DNA of 64,000 nt from F1-80-MAGs062 sp046345315 (lineage in GTDB: Bacteria > Planctomycetota > Planctomycetia > Planctomycetales > Planctomycetaceae), in the NCBI GenBank assembly GCA_046345315.1, contig JBKDKA010000022.1:1-64000 (forward strand), written 5' to 3'. Shown in pieces: positions 44,466 to 54,045 of this stretch. The notes beneath the pieces were generated by a model. It did no database searches, was not told the DNA's origin, and saw only the letters and a list, made by a program, of their open reading frames with translations. The position numbers and the translations under genes are program-made. Every line of letters begins with the position of its first letter. Position 1 is the stretch's first letter.

Positions 44466-45497
44466 TCAATGTTTCTGACGGAGCTGCTCCGCCACTTCGA
44501 TCGCAAAATACGTCAGAATCCCGTCCGCACCGGCTCGCCGAAAGCACATCAGGCTTTCCATCATCGCTGCTTCCCGATTCAGCCAGCCATTCGCTGCAGC
44601 AGCACAGATCATGGCGTATTCGCCGCTGACCTGATAAGCAAACGTCGGTACTCCAAACTCCATCTTCACTCGGCGAACGATATCCAGATACGGCATGCCG
44701 GGTTTGACCATGACCATGTCGGCACCTTCACTGATATCCAGAGCCACTTCCCGAACGGCTTCGTCGGTGTTCGCAGGATCCATCTGGTACGTGCGTTTGT
44801 CACCGGAACCCAGATTCTTTGCAGAACCGACAGCATCCCGAAACGGTCCGTAAAACGCAGACGCGTACTTCGCTGCATAGGACATGATCTGAACGTTCTG
44901 ATGTCCGGCGGCATCGAGTGCTCGACGGATCACACCAATCCGACCATCCATCATGTCAGAAGGAGCAATGATGTCGCAGCCCGCATTGGCCTGAACGACC
45001 GCCTGGCGGCAGAGCGCATCGAGTGTCTCATCGTTGACGACGTAGTTGTCACGGACGAGCCCGTCCTGACCATGACTCGTGTACGGATCCAGAGCAACGT
45101 CTGCCACGAGTCCGACCGAAATGCCGGCTTCCCGCACAGCTCGGATCGCTCGACAGATCAGATTCTCCGGATTGCGTGATTCCTCTCCGTCAGGTGTTTT
45201 CTTCTGCAGAGGAGTCACCGGAAAAATTGCAACAGCCGGAATCCCCAGATCCACGGCTTTTCGTACCTGTTCGACAAAGAGGTCGATGGAATATCGCGAA
45301 ACACCCGGCATCGAAGCAACGGGTTCCGACGTGTTTCGTCCTTCAATTACAAACGCCGGCCAGATCAGATCATCAGCCGACAATCGAGACTCCCGGACCA
45401 TTCGACGCGACCAGTCTGTGCGTCGGTTCCGCCTCATGCGCGTCTGCGGAAACCCCGGAAACCCAGCATTCTCTGTCATCTTTGATTCATCAGTCAT
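44466..45497 (-). CDS. hemB: Porphobilinogen synthase (5-aminolevulinate dehydratase)
   Basis: A 343-residue enzyme joining two 5-aminolevulinate molecules into porphobilinogen in haem synthesis. The Schiff-base lysines sit in MSYAAKYASAFYGPFRDA and MVMVKPGMPYLDIV. The metal loop reads DVALDPYTSHGQDG. Asp and Ala replace the cysteines of the zinc type, so this is the magnesium-dependent class. Supplying haem suits the several c-type cytochromes encoded in the window. It is not in an operon with other hem genes. Confidence 0.94.
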   Translation of the reverse strand: MTDESKMTENAGFPGFPQTRMRRNRRTDWSRRMVRESRLSADDLIWPAFVIEGRNTSEPVASMPGVSRYSIDLFVEQVRKAVDLGIPAVAIFPVTPLQKKTPDGEESRNPENLICRAIRAVREAGISVGLVADVALDPYTSHGQDGLVRDNYVVNDETLDALCRQAVVQANAGCDIIAPSDMMDGRIGVIRRALDAAGHQNVQIMSYAAKYASAFYGPFRDAVGSAKNLGSGDKRTYQMDPANTDEAVREVALDISEGADMVMVKPGMPYLDIVRRVKMEFGVPTFAYQVSGEYAMICAAAANGWLNREAAMMESLMCFRRAGADGILTYFAIEVAEQLRQKH

Positions 45498-45566
45498 CGG
45501 GATTCAGCCGTCCTTTATTCAGCTGCATAATCAAGACATCGTGTAAAAAACAGCGGAACGGCGCAA

Positions 45567-45947
45567 GCCGTCCGGTGAAGCAAAACACCGCCACTGGCTA
45601 TACCAGAGTTCTCGAACCAACAGCACTGGCATAGCCAGTGGCACACAAGAATCACATCTCGTCTTTCATCATTTCCTGACTGACAATGCTCTCGCCGTCC
45701 GGTGAAGCAAAACACTACCAATGGCTATCCCAGAGTTCTCGAACCAACAGCACTGGCATAGCCAGTGGCACACAAGAACCACCTCTCGTCTTTCATCATT
45801 TCATGACTGACAATGCTCTCGCCGTCCGGTGAAGCAAAACACCGCCACTGGCTATGCCAGGTTTTCGAACCAACAGAAAACACTGGCATAGCCAGTGGCA
45901 CACAAGAATCACATCTCGTCTCTTCGATCCCCGTTCAAGCCGGGCGA
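45567..45947 (+). repeat. 127-bp-period tandem array built on family A elements
   Basis: Three units start at 45567, 45694 and 45821 with GCCGTCCGGTGAAGCAAAAC. Each contains a family A half-palindrome; the conserved arm is at 45624-45646, 45751-45773 and 45881-45903. Units 1-2 continue ACATCTCGTCTTTCATCATTT and CTGACTGACAATGCTCTC, which in reverse is the left flank of family A. The third unit has a 3-nt insertion between arms and runs into the 3' end of the exonuclease gene. It fills most of the gap 45498-45908. Confidence 0.85.
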
Positions 45948-46745
45948 CTGCATCCGAGCATCCCAGAATTTCAGGTAGTGCTGATAGGCCGGATGTTCCG
46001 GGGCCTGTTGTTCCAGCATCTCCCGAGTCTTCTGAATGAGCTCCTGTTCTTCCTCTGAGGTCAGCCGTCCGATCAGTACACGGCTCCTCAGAAACACAAA
46101 GTAGGTATCGAGAACATCACATCGACAGTAGTCGTTGATCTGATCGGCATGTCCGTCAAAGTAGAGACCTTGAACCTGTGAGCCATCGATTCCGGATTTT
46201 CCGGGTTTCTCAATGAGATTGGCCAGCAGGTTCAGGCCACCACTGATTCGAACAGCACTGAAGTTTGAAAAGAAATCCTGAAGATCCAGATGAGCATCCG
46301 TGTTGTAACGATTCCGGGACTGTTCAAAGGAACGCGATTCAACATTGAACCATGCCGGAACGCTGATTCCGTATCTAAACGCTCCGAATTCCAGCACCGG
46401 CAGATCGTAGCCGCGGCCGTTGAACGTCACCAGCGTCGGGCGACCATAGTGCATCCAGCCCTGCCAGAACCGCCGCACAATCTCCTGAGGTCGGAACTCC
46501 GGGGCATCCAGAACGGTAATCTCCTGGAGTTCGAAGTTGTCCGTCACCTTTCCGACGGCGACAGAAATTGGCAGCACAAATGTGGGGGGCAGAACGTCCT
46601 TCCCGGTATCCTTGAGTAGATCGCCTCGATAACGCTCGATGGCATCGCGAGGCGTCATTTCTTCGTCGGGATATCGAACTCGTCGCACAAGTTCCCCGTC
46701 GCCGACCGCTTCCACATCAAAAATCAGATATCTGACAGACGCCAT
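45909..46745 (-). CDS. Predicted 3'-5' exonuclease of the PolB-exonuclease type
   Basis: A 278-residue RNase-H-fold protein. YLIFDVEAVGDGE gives a DxE-type first motif, TFNGRGYDLPVLEFGAFRYG the second acidic region, and DYCRCDVLDTYFVFLRSR the C-terminal acidic motif. This matches PF10108, exonucleases related to the PolB proofreading domain. ATG 46745 starts directly before the domain; a longer frame upstream is not supported. The last residues (RRDEM) and the stop codon lie in sequence shared with the downstream 127-bp array. Role in repair or RNA turnover is unknown. Confidence 0.82.
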   Translation of the reverse strand: MASVRYLIFDVEAVGDGELVRRVRYPDEEMTPRDAIERYRGDLLKDTGKDVLPPTFVLPISVAVGKVTDNFELQEITVLDAPEFRPQEIVRRFWQGWMHYGRPTLVTFNGRGYDLPVLEFGAFRYGISVPAWFNVESRSFEQSRNRYNTDAHLDLQDFFSNFSAVRISGGLNLLANLIEKPGKSGIDGSQVQGLYFDGHADQINDYCRCDVLDTYFVFLRSRVLIGRLTSEEEQELIQKTREMLEQQAPEHPAYQHYLKFWDARMQSPGLNGDRRDEM

Positions 46746-46926
46746 GTTGGTGTGCTTCCCGTGAGTGTGCTCTGGATGTTGTCGTGAAAATCTGCGATCA
46801 GGATGTGTCGTGCGGCTCGCACTGGAGGCATTTCTTCGGTTCAATGCTGACGAACGAATTGCTTTCACGCAATTCAAACAGCTGATCAATCCCTGAAATC
46901 GTCGGACAGCTGTGTCCGATTCTGAA

Positions 46927-48006
46927 ATGACGACCAGAAACGATCCACCTTCACCATCCGAACGACCGGCAGATTCCCGGGAGCAGCTGGAAGAGCAGGC
47001 CATTCGTGGTCTCAACGCCGCCTGCCAGCGAATGCGGCAGGAAATCGCCAAGGTGATCATCGGTCAGGATGAAGTTGTCGAACAGCTTCTGATCGCAATG
47101 TTCTGCCGCGGTCATTGTCTTCTTGTCGGTGTCCCCGGTCTGGCAAAGACACTGCTGTGCAGCACCATTGCTTCCATCCTGCAGCTCTCGTTTCGACGGA
47201 TTCAGTTTACGCCGGACCTGATGCCATCGGACATCACGGGAACCGATGTACTGCAGGATGACCCGGAGACCGGACGAAGGTCGTTCCGTTTCTTTCGTGG
47301 TCCGATTTTCACCAATATCCTTCTGGCGGACGAAATCAACCGCACGCCACCCAAGACTCAGGCTGCTCTGCTGGAGGCGATGCAGGAGCGTCATGTCACC
47401 GCCGGATCAGAAACGTATCCCCTGCCGGACCCTTTTTTCACGCTGGCAACTCAGAATCCAATCGAACAGGAAGGCACCTATCCGCTTCCGGAAGCACAGC
47501 TCGATCGGTTCATGTTCAACATCGTGGTGCGATATCCGACGGCAGATGAGGAACTTCAGATTCTGAAACAGACAACAGGAAATGAACGCCCTTCGCTGGC
47601 ACCGGTGCTGACGGGGCGACAGATCCAGATGTTGCAGGATCTGGTTCGGAAAGTTCCCTGTGCGGATCACATCTTCGTGTACGCCCGCGATCTCGTTCGT
47701 GCGACTCGTCCCGCAGAACCGGAAGCGCCGCCGTTCGTTCGGGAACTGGTCTCCTGGGGAGCTGGTCCGCGAGCCGGGCAGCATCTGATCGTCGGCGCAA
47801 GAGCTCATGCATTGCTGAAGGGGCGTTTTCACGTCACCACGGATGACATTCGTGCAGTCGCCGGACCGGTGCTTCGACACCGCATCATGACCAGTTTTTC
47901 CGCAGGAAGTCAGGGAATGACTTCGGATCATGTGATCGAACAGCTGCTGAAAACGGTTCCTGTGGAAGTGCAGCAGCGTGCAAAGAAACGCATGAAGACA
48001 GAGTGA
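46927..48006 (+). CDS. MoxR-family AAA+ ATPase
   Basis: A 359-residue ATPase. Walker A is VGVPGLAKT, and the block FTPDLMPSDITGTDVLQ is a MoxR hallmark. Walker B is NILLADEINRTPPKTQAALLEAMQE, and sensor 1 is FFTLATQNPIEQEGTYPLPEAQLDRF. MoxR proteins act as chaperones for metal or cofactor insertion, usually with DUF58 and von Willebrand factor A genes. None is adjacent here; ruvX follows instead. ATG 46927 is preferred over GTG 46912; neither has a clear ribosome-binding site. Confidence 0.9.
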   Translation: MTTRNDPPSPSERPADSREQLEEQAIRGLNAACQRMRQEIAKVIIGQDEVVEQLLIAMFCRGHCLLVGVPGLAKTLLCSTIASILQLSFRRIQFTPDLMPSDITGTDVLQDDPETGRRSFRFFRGPIFTNILLADEINRTPPKTQAALLEAMQERHVTAGSETYPLPDPFFTLATQNPIEQEGTYPLPEAQLDRFMFNIVVRYPTADEELQILKQTTGNERPSLAPVLTGRQIQMLQDLVRKVPCADHIFVYARDLVRATRPAEPEAPPFVRELVSWGAGPRAGQHLIVGARAHALLKGRFHVTTDDIRAVAGPVLRHRIMTSFSAGSQGMTSDHVIEQLLKTVPVEVQQRAKKRMKTE

Positions 48007-48020
48007 TCAATCTCGAGGCT

Positions 48021-48102
48021 CTGACAAGATCGGGACAGGCTCCCTTCTTCCGGGGGGCTGAGCGTTTTTAGCTGCGGGGGGAGCCAGTCCCGGTTTTGTC
48101 AG
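48021..48102 (+). repeat. Family D element with 24-bp terminal inverted repeats
   Basis: The left end (48021-48044) starts CTGACAAGATCGGGACAGGC and the right end (48079-48102) ends CCCGGTTTTGTCAG. They pair over 24 positions with about three mismatches, around a 34-nt centre. It lies between moxR and ruvX, ending 23 bp before ruvX, and may act as a hairpin or be a non-autonomous mobile element. Confidence 0.75.
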
Positions 48103-48125
48103 GCGTTTTTTTAGGGAAAGTTTCC

Positions 48126-48644
48126 ATGAACACTGGGGCCGGTCCGTCGAGCGAGGAGTTTCCCGCTACCGGAGTCCTCTTCGGAATTGATTACGGTACA
48201 AAACGTGTCGGAGTGTCGGTGTGCGATATGTACCAGAAGTACGCCAGTCCGCTTCAGAACTACCAGCGTCAGAGCGTCGTCGCCGATTCGCGATTTTTCC
48301 GCCGTCTTGCCGAAGACTTTCGCCCGGTCGGTCTCGTTGTCGGCCTTCCGATTCATCTCAGCGGTGACGAAAGCGAAAAGTCACGAGAAGCGCGTCAGTA
48401 TGCGGAATGGCTCGGCACACTGCTTCAGCTCCCATGGACGTTTCAGGACGAACGATTCAGTTCGGCACAGGCAGAATCGCTTCTGCTGCAGGCGGAAATG
48501 ACCAAGAAGCAGCGTCAGGCCCGGCTCGACAAGCTCGCGGCGCAGGTGCTGCTTCAGGCGTATCTTGACCGGCGAGTTCACGAACAGCAGGATGGCCGTG
48601 ATTCGTCAACCACCGATCCGCTCGGTTCATGGTACGAATCGTGA
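48126..48644 (+). CDS. ruvX: YqgF/RuvX-type nuclease (Holliday-junction resolvase-like)
   Basis: A 172-residue RNase-H-fold protein. GVLFGIDYGTKRVGVSVCD carries the first catalytic Asp, VGLVVGLPIHLSGDESEKS the middle motif, and WTFQDERFSSAQAES and LDKLAAQVLLQAYLDR the C-terminal catalytic part. The family is linked to 16S rRNA 5'-end processing and proposed Holliday-junction cleavage. ATG 48126 begins ahead of the conserved core; an earlier in-frame start at 48096 lies within the family D repeat. It converges on the next gene with a 12-bp gap. Confidence 0.87.
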   Translation: MNTGAGPSSEEFPATGVLFGIDYGTKRVGVSVCDMYQKYASPLQNYQRQSVVADSRFFRRLAEDFRPVGLVVGLPIHLSGDESEKSREARQYAEWLGTLLQLPWTFQDERFSSAQAESLLLQAEMTKKQRQARLDKLAAQVLLQAYLDRRVHEQQDGRDSSTTDPLGSWYES

Positions 48645-48656
48645 TCAATCGGCCGG

Positions 48657-51600
48657 TTACCGTCCGGCGGTCCGAAGTGCATCTGCATCGTCTGACGGTC
48701 GTTTGCGGACGTTAAGCACGACCGGGTGTGAAGTGATCCCGTCGACATTCGATTTCAGAAAGAATGTTCGACTCTGTTCCGGCACCCATGATGCCACCCG
48801 AATGAAGAACTCTCGCTCGTTCTGACCTTCCAGAATCATGAGTCCGTTGAGCCCGATGTTGTCGACGAAAGCTCCGTGCGGCATGTTCCTTCCCGCCATT
48901 TCTTTACCCACTTCGATATGGCCGGTAAAGTCATTTCGCTGAGAACGCACGACGGCTCGCGAAATCTCACCCGCGTAAACAGTCAGCTCGGCTGCAGGAG
49001 ACCAGTCTCCTGCGGCGGCCTGTTCGGGAGTATGAATTGTGAGCTGCACTTTGGGTTTCTCGGAAACCGTCAGCTCGGTCAGCCCGCCGATTTCATGAAC
49101 GACTTCACGCCCGGCGATCACAGCCTTCGCCAGAAATCGGATCTGCTTCACCATGTCCGCGGAGGGCTGCCCTGCGTTCGGCGCGGCATTCAGACTAATG
49201 AAGCATTGCTTCTGTTCCGCCTGAATCCCCGTGGGTAACGATGCTGATATCCCTTCCGGAAGGTTCTCAGCGACGATTTCTATCGGACCCTCATAACCGT
49301 CAATTCGAGTTGCCGTCAGCGTGAGCTCTTTACCGGTTCCCTGAAACACTGAGACCTTCTGGGTATCCATCACCACCTGAAAGTCAGGGCGTGGTGTTCG
49401 CAGCGTGAGTTTGTAACGAAAGTCACTTCCGGAGAATCCACGCGCGTCGGTCACGCGGACAACGTAGTCACCGTCAGCGGGAGCCTGAAAGATCATTCGT
49501 GAGTCGGTACCGTTTTCTCTCAACGGATCATCATCGTTTTCATAGTAGACAGGAAATACCGGCAGGCCGTTTTCAACGATACGCTCTTCCGGTTCGTACG
49601 GAACCACGATGAACGCCGGCCCCTGCAGTGGATGAGCCGTTGCAGTGGTTCCGAAATACGTATAACGCTGGCCGAACCCCGGATAGACCTTGAAGCCCGA
49701 GTCCGGGCCTCGCGGGTACAGCCAGAGTCGCATGACTTCGCCGTCTGCGTAGAGATATTGATTCAGATCCATTTCCTGCCAGTTGAACATCCGAAAGTCA
49801 TCGACGGTGACTGAGTCTTTACCGCGAAACGTAAAGTAAGAATCACGGATTGCCTGCAACTTTCGATGCAGCACCGGTTTGCCATCGGCCGTCAGTACTT
49901 CAATCTTTGAATCCAGCGGCGATTTGTCACGCGCGGCATGAATTTCCAGAACCATCTGCTGCCCGGCGCTGGCGGCTACCTTGAAATAGTCGACATCAAC
50001 TGCGGATGCTGAATCCTTTGCAGTGGAAGTCACCGGCTGAGTACCCGCTGAGTGGATGACCCCGGAAACAACGGATGGAAATGACACGACCTGAGCGATC
50101 TCAAGGCGATCGTTCGGTTCAGTTTCGGTCATCTCCGCGAGCACTTCCGGGCTTTGCTGCTGGGAGGGCACGGATGCCGAAGTTTCGGGATGTGGTTTCT
50201 GTTCGAGTGACGCTGTTTCTGCACTGGTGGGATCGGGAACTGTGTATCGCAGTACGGACCCGGACGAAATTCCCGCAAGAAGCTGTCTCCCGTCAGTGTT
50301 GCTCGAAGCAAATGCCAGTGCTGATGCGAATCCCGTCTTCAGGCGATCCACGGAGAGCTCCGTCAGATCGTCGGCACGCCATGTCTTGATCGTGCCATCT
50401 TCGGCTGATGTCGCCAGCAGCTGACCGTCGTCGGAAACAATCAGTCGTCGAATGGTGCCTTCATGAGCGAACCGAGCATCCAGAAGAGGATTGATCGTCA
50501 CCGTGTTGCGTGACTCCAGCTTCCACCGACGAATGCGGCTGTCGGCTCCTGCGGCAAGCACAGTCCTGCCATCCGGACTGAAGATCACTGAATACTGTTC
50601 CGCCAGCGGCTGGCTCATCGTGTCGAGCCGCTCCCCGGTCGCAACGCTCCAGACCTTCACGGTTGCATCCGCACTGGCACTTGCAACCAGCTGACCATCC
50701 GGACTGAATGTGACATCGAAGATCGCGCCGTTGTGTCCGGTCAGTTCACGCTGAAGCTGGCCATCTTCCGTGTTGTAGATGCGGATCCTTCGGTCGTAGC
50801 CTGCGGTCACGACGAGTCGCCCATCCGGAGAAAACTCCGCGGCGTAGACAACATCCGAATGCCCCGAATACTCCTGCAGAACCTGACCGTCCGCTGCACG
50901 GAATCGGATGGCTCGGCCCGAAAACCCCGGGATGCCCGTCGCCACCAGAATTTCCTCACCAGAAACGGAAAGATCAAGAACCTTGCCGTCAGCGACTTCA
51001 AAGGTCGCTGTCGGTGCCGCATTCGTGAGGTCGCTTTTGTCTGTTTCAGATTCTGTTTTTCGGCCGTCAGGGAAACTGTTCTCGCGAAAAAAATTCAATC
51101 GCTTAAAGGTTCCCGTGACAACACCGTTCTGAGCTTCGGAGTTGCGGTTCACAGGCTGCACCGCCAGAGCGAATACCGGCGAAGTCACATGGCTTACAGT
51201 GACAGGAACCTGCGGCAGCGACAGGATCTCTTTAGCGGATCCATCAAACACAGCGCCTGAGTTGATCCAGTGCTGAATCGTGTTTCGTTCGGCTTCGTTC
51301 GGCTGCGGCTCATCCGCCGGGGGCATCTGATCATCACCACGGGAGAGAAGTACCTGCAGCAGCAGACTGTCCGCGGGAGACTTTTCATTCAGGACCGGAC
51401 CGCTTTTTCCGCCGGTTCGTATTCCGCCAACTGTAGTCAACGACAGGCCGCTCTCCGCGTCAGCTCCGGAGTGACATCCCGAGCAATACTTTTTCAGCAG
51501 TGGTGCGACCTGCCCGGCGTAAGAGACCGGTTTGTCAGCTGCGCATGTACGACTCCCGAACCCAACGGCTGCGGTGAGCAATAACACGATGCCGACATCA

Positions 51601-51659
51601 GCGAACAGACCGAACCACCGATTGCGACTGAAACATCTGACGGAATTCTGCATAGCCAT
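48657..51659 (-). CDS. Secreted c-type haem (PSCyt1-like) and WD40-propeller protein
   Basis: A 1000-residue protein with a signal peptide (VGIVLLLTAAVGFGSRTCA). The N-terminal planctomycete cytochrome domain has one haem motif, CSGCH (residues 59-63), with DDQMPPADEPQPNEAERNTIQHWI. A WD40 propeller covers about 210-490 (YAAEFSPDGRLVVTAGYD, FDVTFSPDGQLVASASADATVKVW). A C-terminal part with pre-peptidase/Ig-like features ends the protein. ATG 51659 was chosen; TTG 51683 extends the frame. Such proteins are widespread in planctomycetes, and their redox or binding partners are unknown. Confidence 0.83.
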   Translation of the reverse strand: MAMQNSVRCFSRNRWFGLFADVGIVLLLTAAVGFGSRTCAADKPVSYAGQVAPLLKKYCSGCHSGADAESGLSLTTVGGIRTGGKSGPVLNEKSPADSLLLQVLLSRGDDQMPPADEPQPNEAERNTIQHWINSGAVFDGSAKEILSLPQVPVTVSHVTSPVFALAVQPVNRNSEAQNGVVTGTFKRLNFFRENSFPDGRKTESETDKSDLTNAAPTATFEVADGKVLDLSVSGEEILVATGIPGFSGRAIRFRAADGQVLQEYSGHSDVVYAAEFSPDGRLVVTAGYDRRIRIYNTEDGQLQRELTGHNGAIFDVTFSPDGQLVASASADATVKVWSVATGERLDTMSQPLAEQYSVIFSPDGRTVLAAGADSRIRRWKLESRNTVTINPLLDARFAHEGTIRRLIVSDDGQLLATSAEDGTIKTWRADDLTELSVDRLKTGFASALAFASSNTDGRQLLAGISSGSVLRYTVPDPTSAETASLEQKPHPETSASVPSQQQSPEVLAEMTETEPNDRLEIAQVVSFPSVVSGVIHSAGTQPVTSTAKDSASAVDVDYFKVAASAGQQMVLEIHAARDKSPLDSKIEVLTADGKPVLHRKLQAIRDSYFTFRGKDSVTVDDFRMFNWQEMDLNQYLYADGEVMRLWLYPRGPDSGFKVYPGFGQRYTYFGTTATAHPLQGPAFIVVPYEPEERIVENGLPVFPVYYENDDDPLRENGTDSRMIFQAPADGDYVVRVTDARGFSGSDFRYKLTLRTPRPDFQVVMDTQKVSVFQGTGKELTLTATRIDGYEGPIEIVAENLPEGISASLPTGIQAEQKQCFISLNAAPNAGQPSADMVKQIRFLAKAVIAGREVVHEIGGLTELTVSEKPKVQLTIHTPEQAAAGDWSPAAELTVYAGEISRAVVRSQRNDFTGHIEVGKEMAGRNMPHGAFVDNIGLNGLMILEGQNEREFFIRVASWVPEQSRTFFLKSNVDGITSHPVVLNVRKRPSDDADALRTAGR

Positions 51660-51825
51660 CGCTTCCGTTGAGACACGAACCAAACAGCAAATCAGGTCTC
51701 CGGATATGGATGCATTCGTCGGATGACCGTCGAGTGTCGTATCAGAACTTTTGCGCAGGTTCCAGTATAACCGGAATGCAGACCACAGCGGCGCCAGAAA
51801 ACTCAGTCATTTCGCGACCGAAAAA

Positions 51826-54045
51826 TTAACCGTGACGAGGCGGACGTCGAGGACCTGCGGCACCGGTACGAGGACGCGGTGATGGACCTCGTCGAGTTCT
51901 GCCTTCACTTCCAGCGCCGGAGAATGGTGGATGTGATCCTCCGGACGACGACTGATTGCCGGGCCGCTTTCCGGATGCAACACGACGTTCCGGTCTGCGA
52001 AATCCTGGTCCGGGAGTTTCCATGCGGGAGATGCGGAGATGCCGCCCGAGGACAACGACTTCCTTCAGACCGCGAAAGATTTCACGAGGCATCCCTTCGG
52101 GCAGATCCACGAGACTGTGGTCGCCTCGAATCTGGATGCGGCCGATGTTTCGAGAATCCAGCCCCGCTTCGTTGGCAATCGCTCCAACAATATTCCCGGG
52201 CTGAACACCATGTTCGTGTCCGACTTCAACTCGGAATGTTTCCATTCCGACTTCGTTCGATTGAGCGGGGCGGCGTTCACGTGGAGGACGCTGGCGTTCA
52301 CCAGTGAATCGATCCGGGCCGGCATGTTCCGGCTGTCGGACAGGAGGTGCCTGTGGACGGGCCTGGAAGCTCGGGGCCTCAGAGCTCGCTGCCGCTGGTA
52401 TTCCCGGCGTCACTGGTGCCGACGGGATTGCAGCTGCCGAGGGGATTTGTGCTGCAGGTGAAAATGGCATTGACTGTGTGGGATTGCCGGCGGCATGGGA
52501 TGGAGCCGTTCGCGGCAGGTCCGGATGCACAGGGCGACGATGCTCAAATGCCAATGGTTCAGGCGCCGGGCCGCTCGACGGGCCTCGATGGTCACGATTG
52601 ACTCGCTCCGGCCGACGACGGTCACCAAAACGATCTCCCGAATGAGAGTCCCGTGAATGATCGCGATAAGAACGAGTGTCTCCGGTTCGACCATGAACCG
52701 GAGGTCGTTCCGGTCGTCGTGGATCTTCGGGCAGATACGGTTTGTCACCGAATGCCAGCACTGCCAGAGCAGCAGCGATCTCCTGCACGGTCTTTCCGGA
52801 TTCTTCCTGGACCTCTGCGAGCAGTGACTGAAACTGAGCAGCTGCAGGTGAAGCCACGGCATCCGCGATCTTCTTTCGGAAGTCGGTACGACGTCGTGCG
52901 TTCACGGCTGCTGCAGACGGAAATTCCATCTCCGCAATTCGCTGCCGAGTGTCTCGTTCGAGCCCTTTCAGGTGCCGGCGTTCTGCCGGTGTCAGAAACA
53001 GGATGGCTTCACCCTGCCGACCAGCACGGCCCGTTCGACCGATCCGGTGAACCCAGGCTTCGGAGTCGTGCGGAATGTCGTAATTGATCACATGACTGAT
53101 TCGCTGAACATCCAGCCCGCGAGCCGCCACATCGGTCGCCACGAGCACGTCGAGCTTTCCGGATTTCAGCTGTTCGATCGTGTATTCGCGCTGTCGCTGA
53201 GCGATGTCGCCGTTGATGGCAACGGCTGAGAAGCCGTGTTCGAGCAGCACGTCAGCCACGCGGAGCGTTGTTTCGCGAGTCTTAACAAACACAATCACGC
53301 CGTCTGTCGTTTCTGTTTCCAGAATTCGAATCAGAGCAGAGTTCTTTTCACGAAACGGAGCCACGAGGTATCGCGACCGAATCGTTGATGACGTCGAAGT
53401 GGCCGACTTGATCGTGATCGTGGCGGGATTGCGCAGGTGTTCGTTGGCGATCTTTCGGATCGGTTCGGGCATTGTGGCAGAGAACAATGCCATCTGTCGT
53501 TCTGCGGGAATCTGTTCCAGTACCCAGCGAACGTCATCCACGAATCCCATCCGCAGCATTTCGTCTGCTTCGTCAAGGACCAGGCATTTCAGTCCGCTCA
53601 GGTTCAGTGTCCCTCGCCGCATGTGGTCCATCACACGCCCGGGGGTTCCGACAACCACCTGCGCACCGCGTTTCAGATCCTTGATCTGATTGTAGTAGGA
53701 GGCACCACCGTAAATCGGCACGACGTTCAGGCCTCGGACATAGCGTCCGTATTCAGAAAACGATGCCGCGACCTGAATGGCCAGCTCGCGCGTCGGAGCA
53801 AGGACCAGCACCTGTGGATCACGACTTTCCGGATTGAGACGTGACAGGAGCGGCAATGCAAATGCGGCCGTCTTTCCGGTGCCGGTGCAGGCCTGCCCGA
53901 GCACATCGCGTCCCTCGAGCAGACACGGAATCGTCTGAGCCTGAATCGGCGTCGGAATGGTATAACCCTTGCCTTCGACGGCCTTCTGCACAGGCTCAGT
54001 CAGGTGAAGCGAAAGGAAATCAGGCTCGGTCACAATCTCTGTCAT
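51826..54045 (-). CDS. deaD: DEAD-box RNA helicase, DeaD/CsdA type
   Basis: A 739-residue ATP-dependent RNA helicase. Core motifs are GQACTGTGKTAAFALP (I), PTRELAIQ (Ia), VLDEADEML (II), FSATMP (III), VATDVAARGLDVQRI and HRIGRTGRAGR (VI). A Pro/Arg/Ser-rich linker leads to a DbpA-like RNA-binding domain starting at about residue 602 (TFRVEVGHEHGVQPGNIVGA) and a basic tail. It unwinds structured RNA, often in cold adaptation and ribosome assembly. ATG 54045 is the best start, though no Shine-Dalgarno is seen. A GTG at 54180 would add 45 unrelated residues. Confidence 0.92.
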   Translation of the reverse strand: MTEIVTEPDFLSLHLTEPVQKAVEGKGYTIPTPIQAQTIPCLLEGRDVLGQACTGTGKTAAFALPLLSRLNPESRDPQVLVLAPTRELAIQVAASFSEYGRYVRGLNVVPIYGGASYYNQIKDLKRGAQVVVGTPGRVMDHMRRGTLNLSGLKCLVLDEADEMLRMGFVDDVRWVLEQIPAERQMALFSATMPEPIRKIANEHLRNPATITIKSATSTSSTIRSRYLVAPFREKNSALIRILETETTDGVIVFVKTRETTLRVADVLLEHGFSAVAINGDIAQRQREYTIEQLKSGKLDVLVATDVAARGLDVQRISHVINYDIPHDSEAWVHRIGRTGRAGRQGEAILFLTPAERRHLKGLERDTRQRIAEMEFPSAAAVNARRRTDFRKKIADAVASPAAAQFQSLLAEVQEESGKTVQEIAAALAVLAFGDKPYLPEDPRRPERPPVHGRTGDTRSYRDHSRDSHSGDRFGDRRRPERVNRDHRGPSSGPAPEPLAFEHRRPVHPDLPRTAPSHAAGNPTQSMPFSPAAQIPSAAAIPSAPVTPGIPAAASSEAPSFQARPQAPPVRQPEHAGPDRFTGERQRPPRERRPAQSNEVGMETFRVEVGHEHGVQPGNIVGAIANEAGLDSRNIGRIQIRGDHSLVDLPEGMPREIFRGLKEVVVLGRHLRISRMETPGPGFRRPERRVASGKRPGNQSSSGGSHPPFSGAGSEGRTRRGPSPRPRTGAAGPRRPPRHG

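Noticed and set aside
45567..45947. CRISPR array
   Set aside because: Only three 127-bp units with no short-repeat/variable-spacer pattern and no cas genes.
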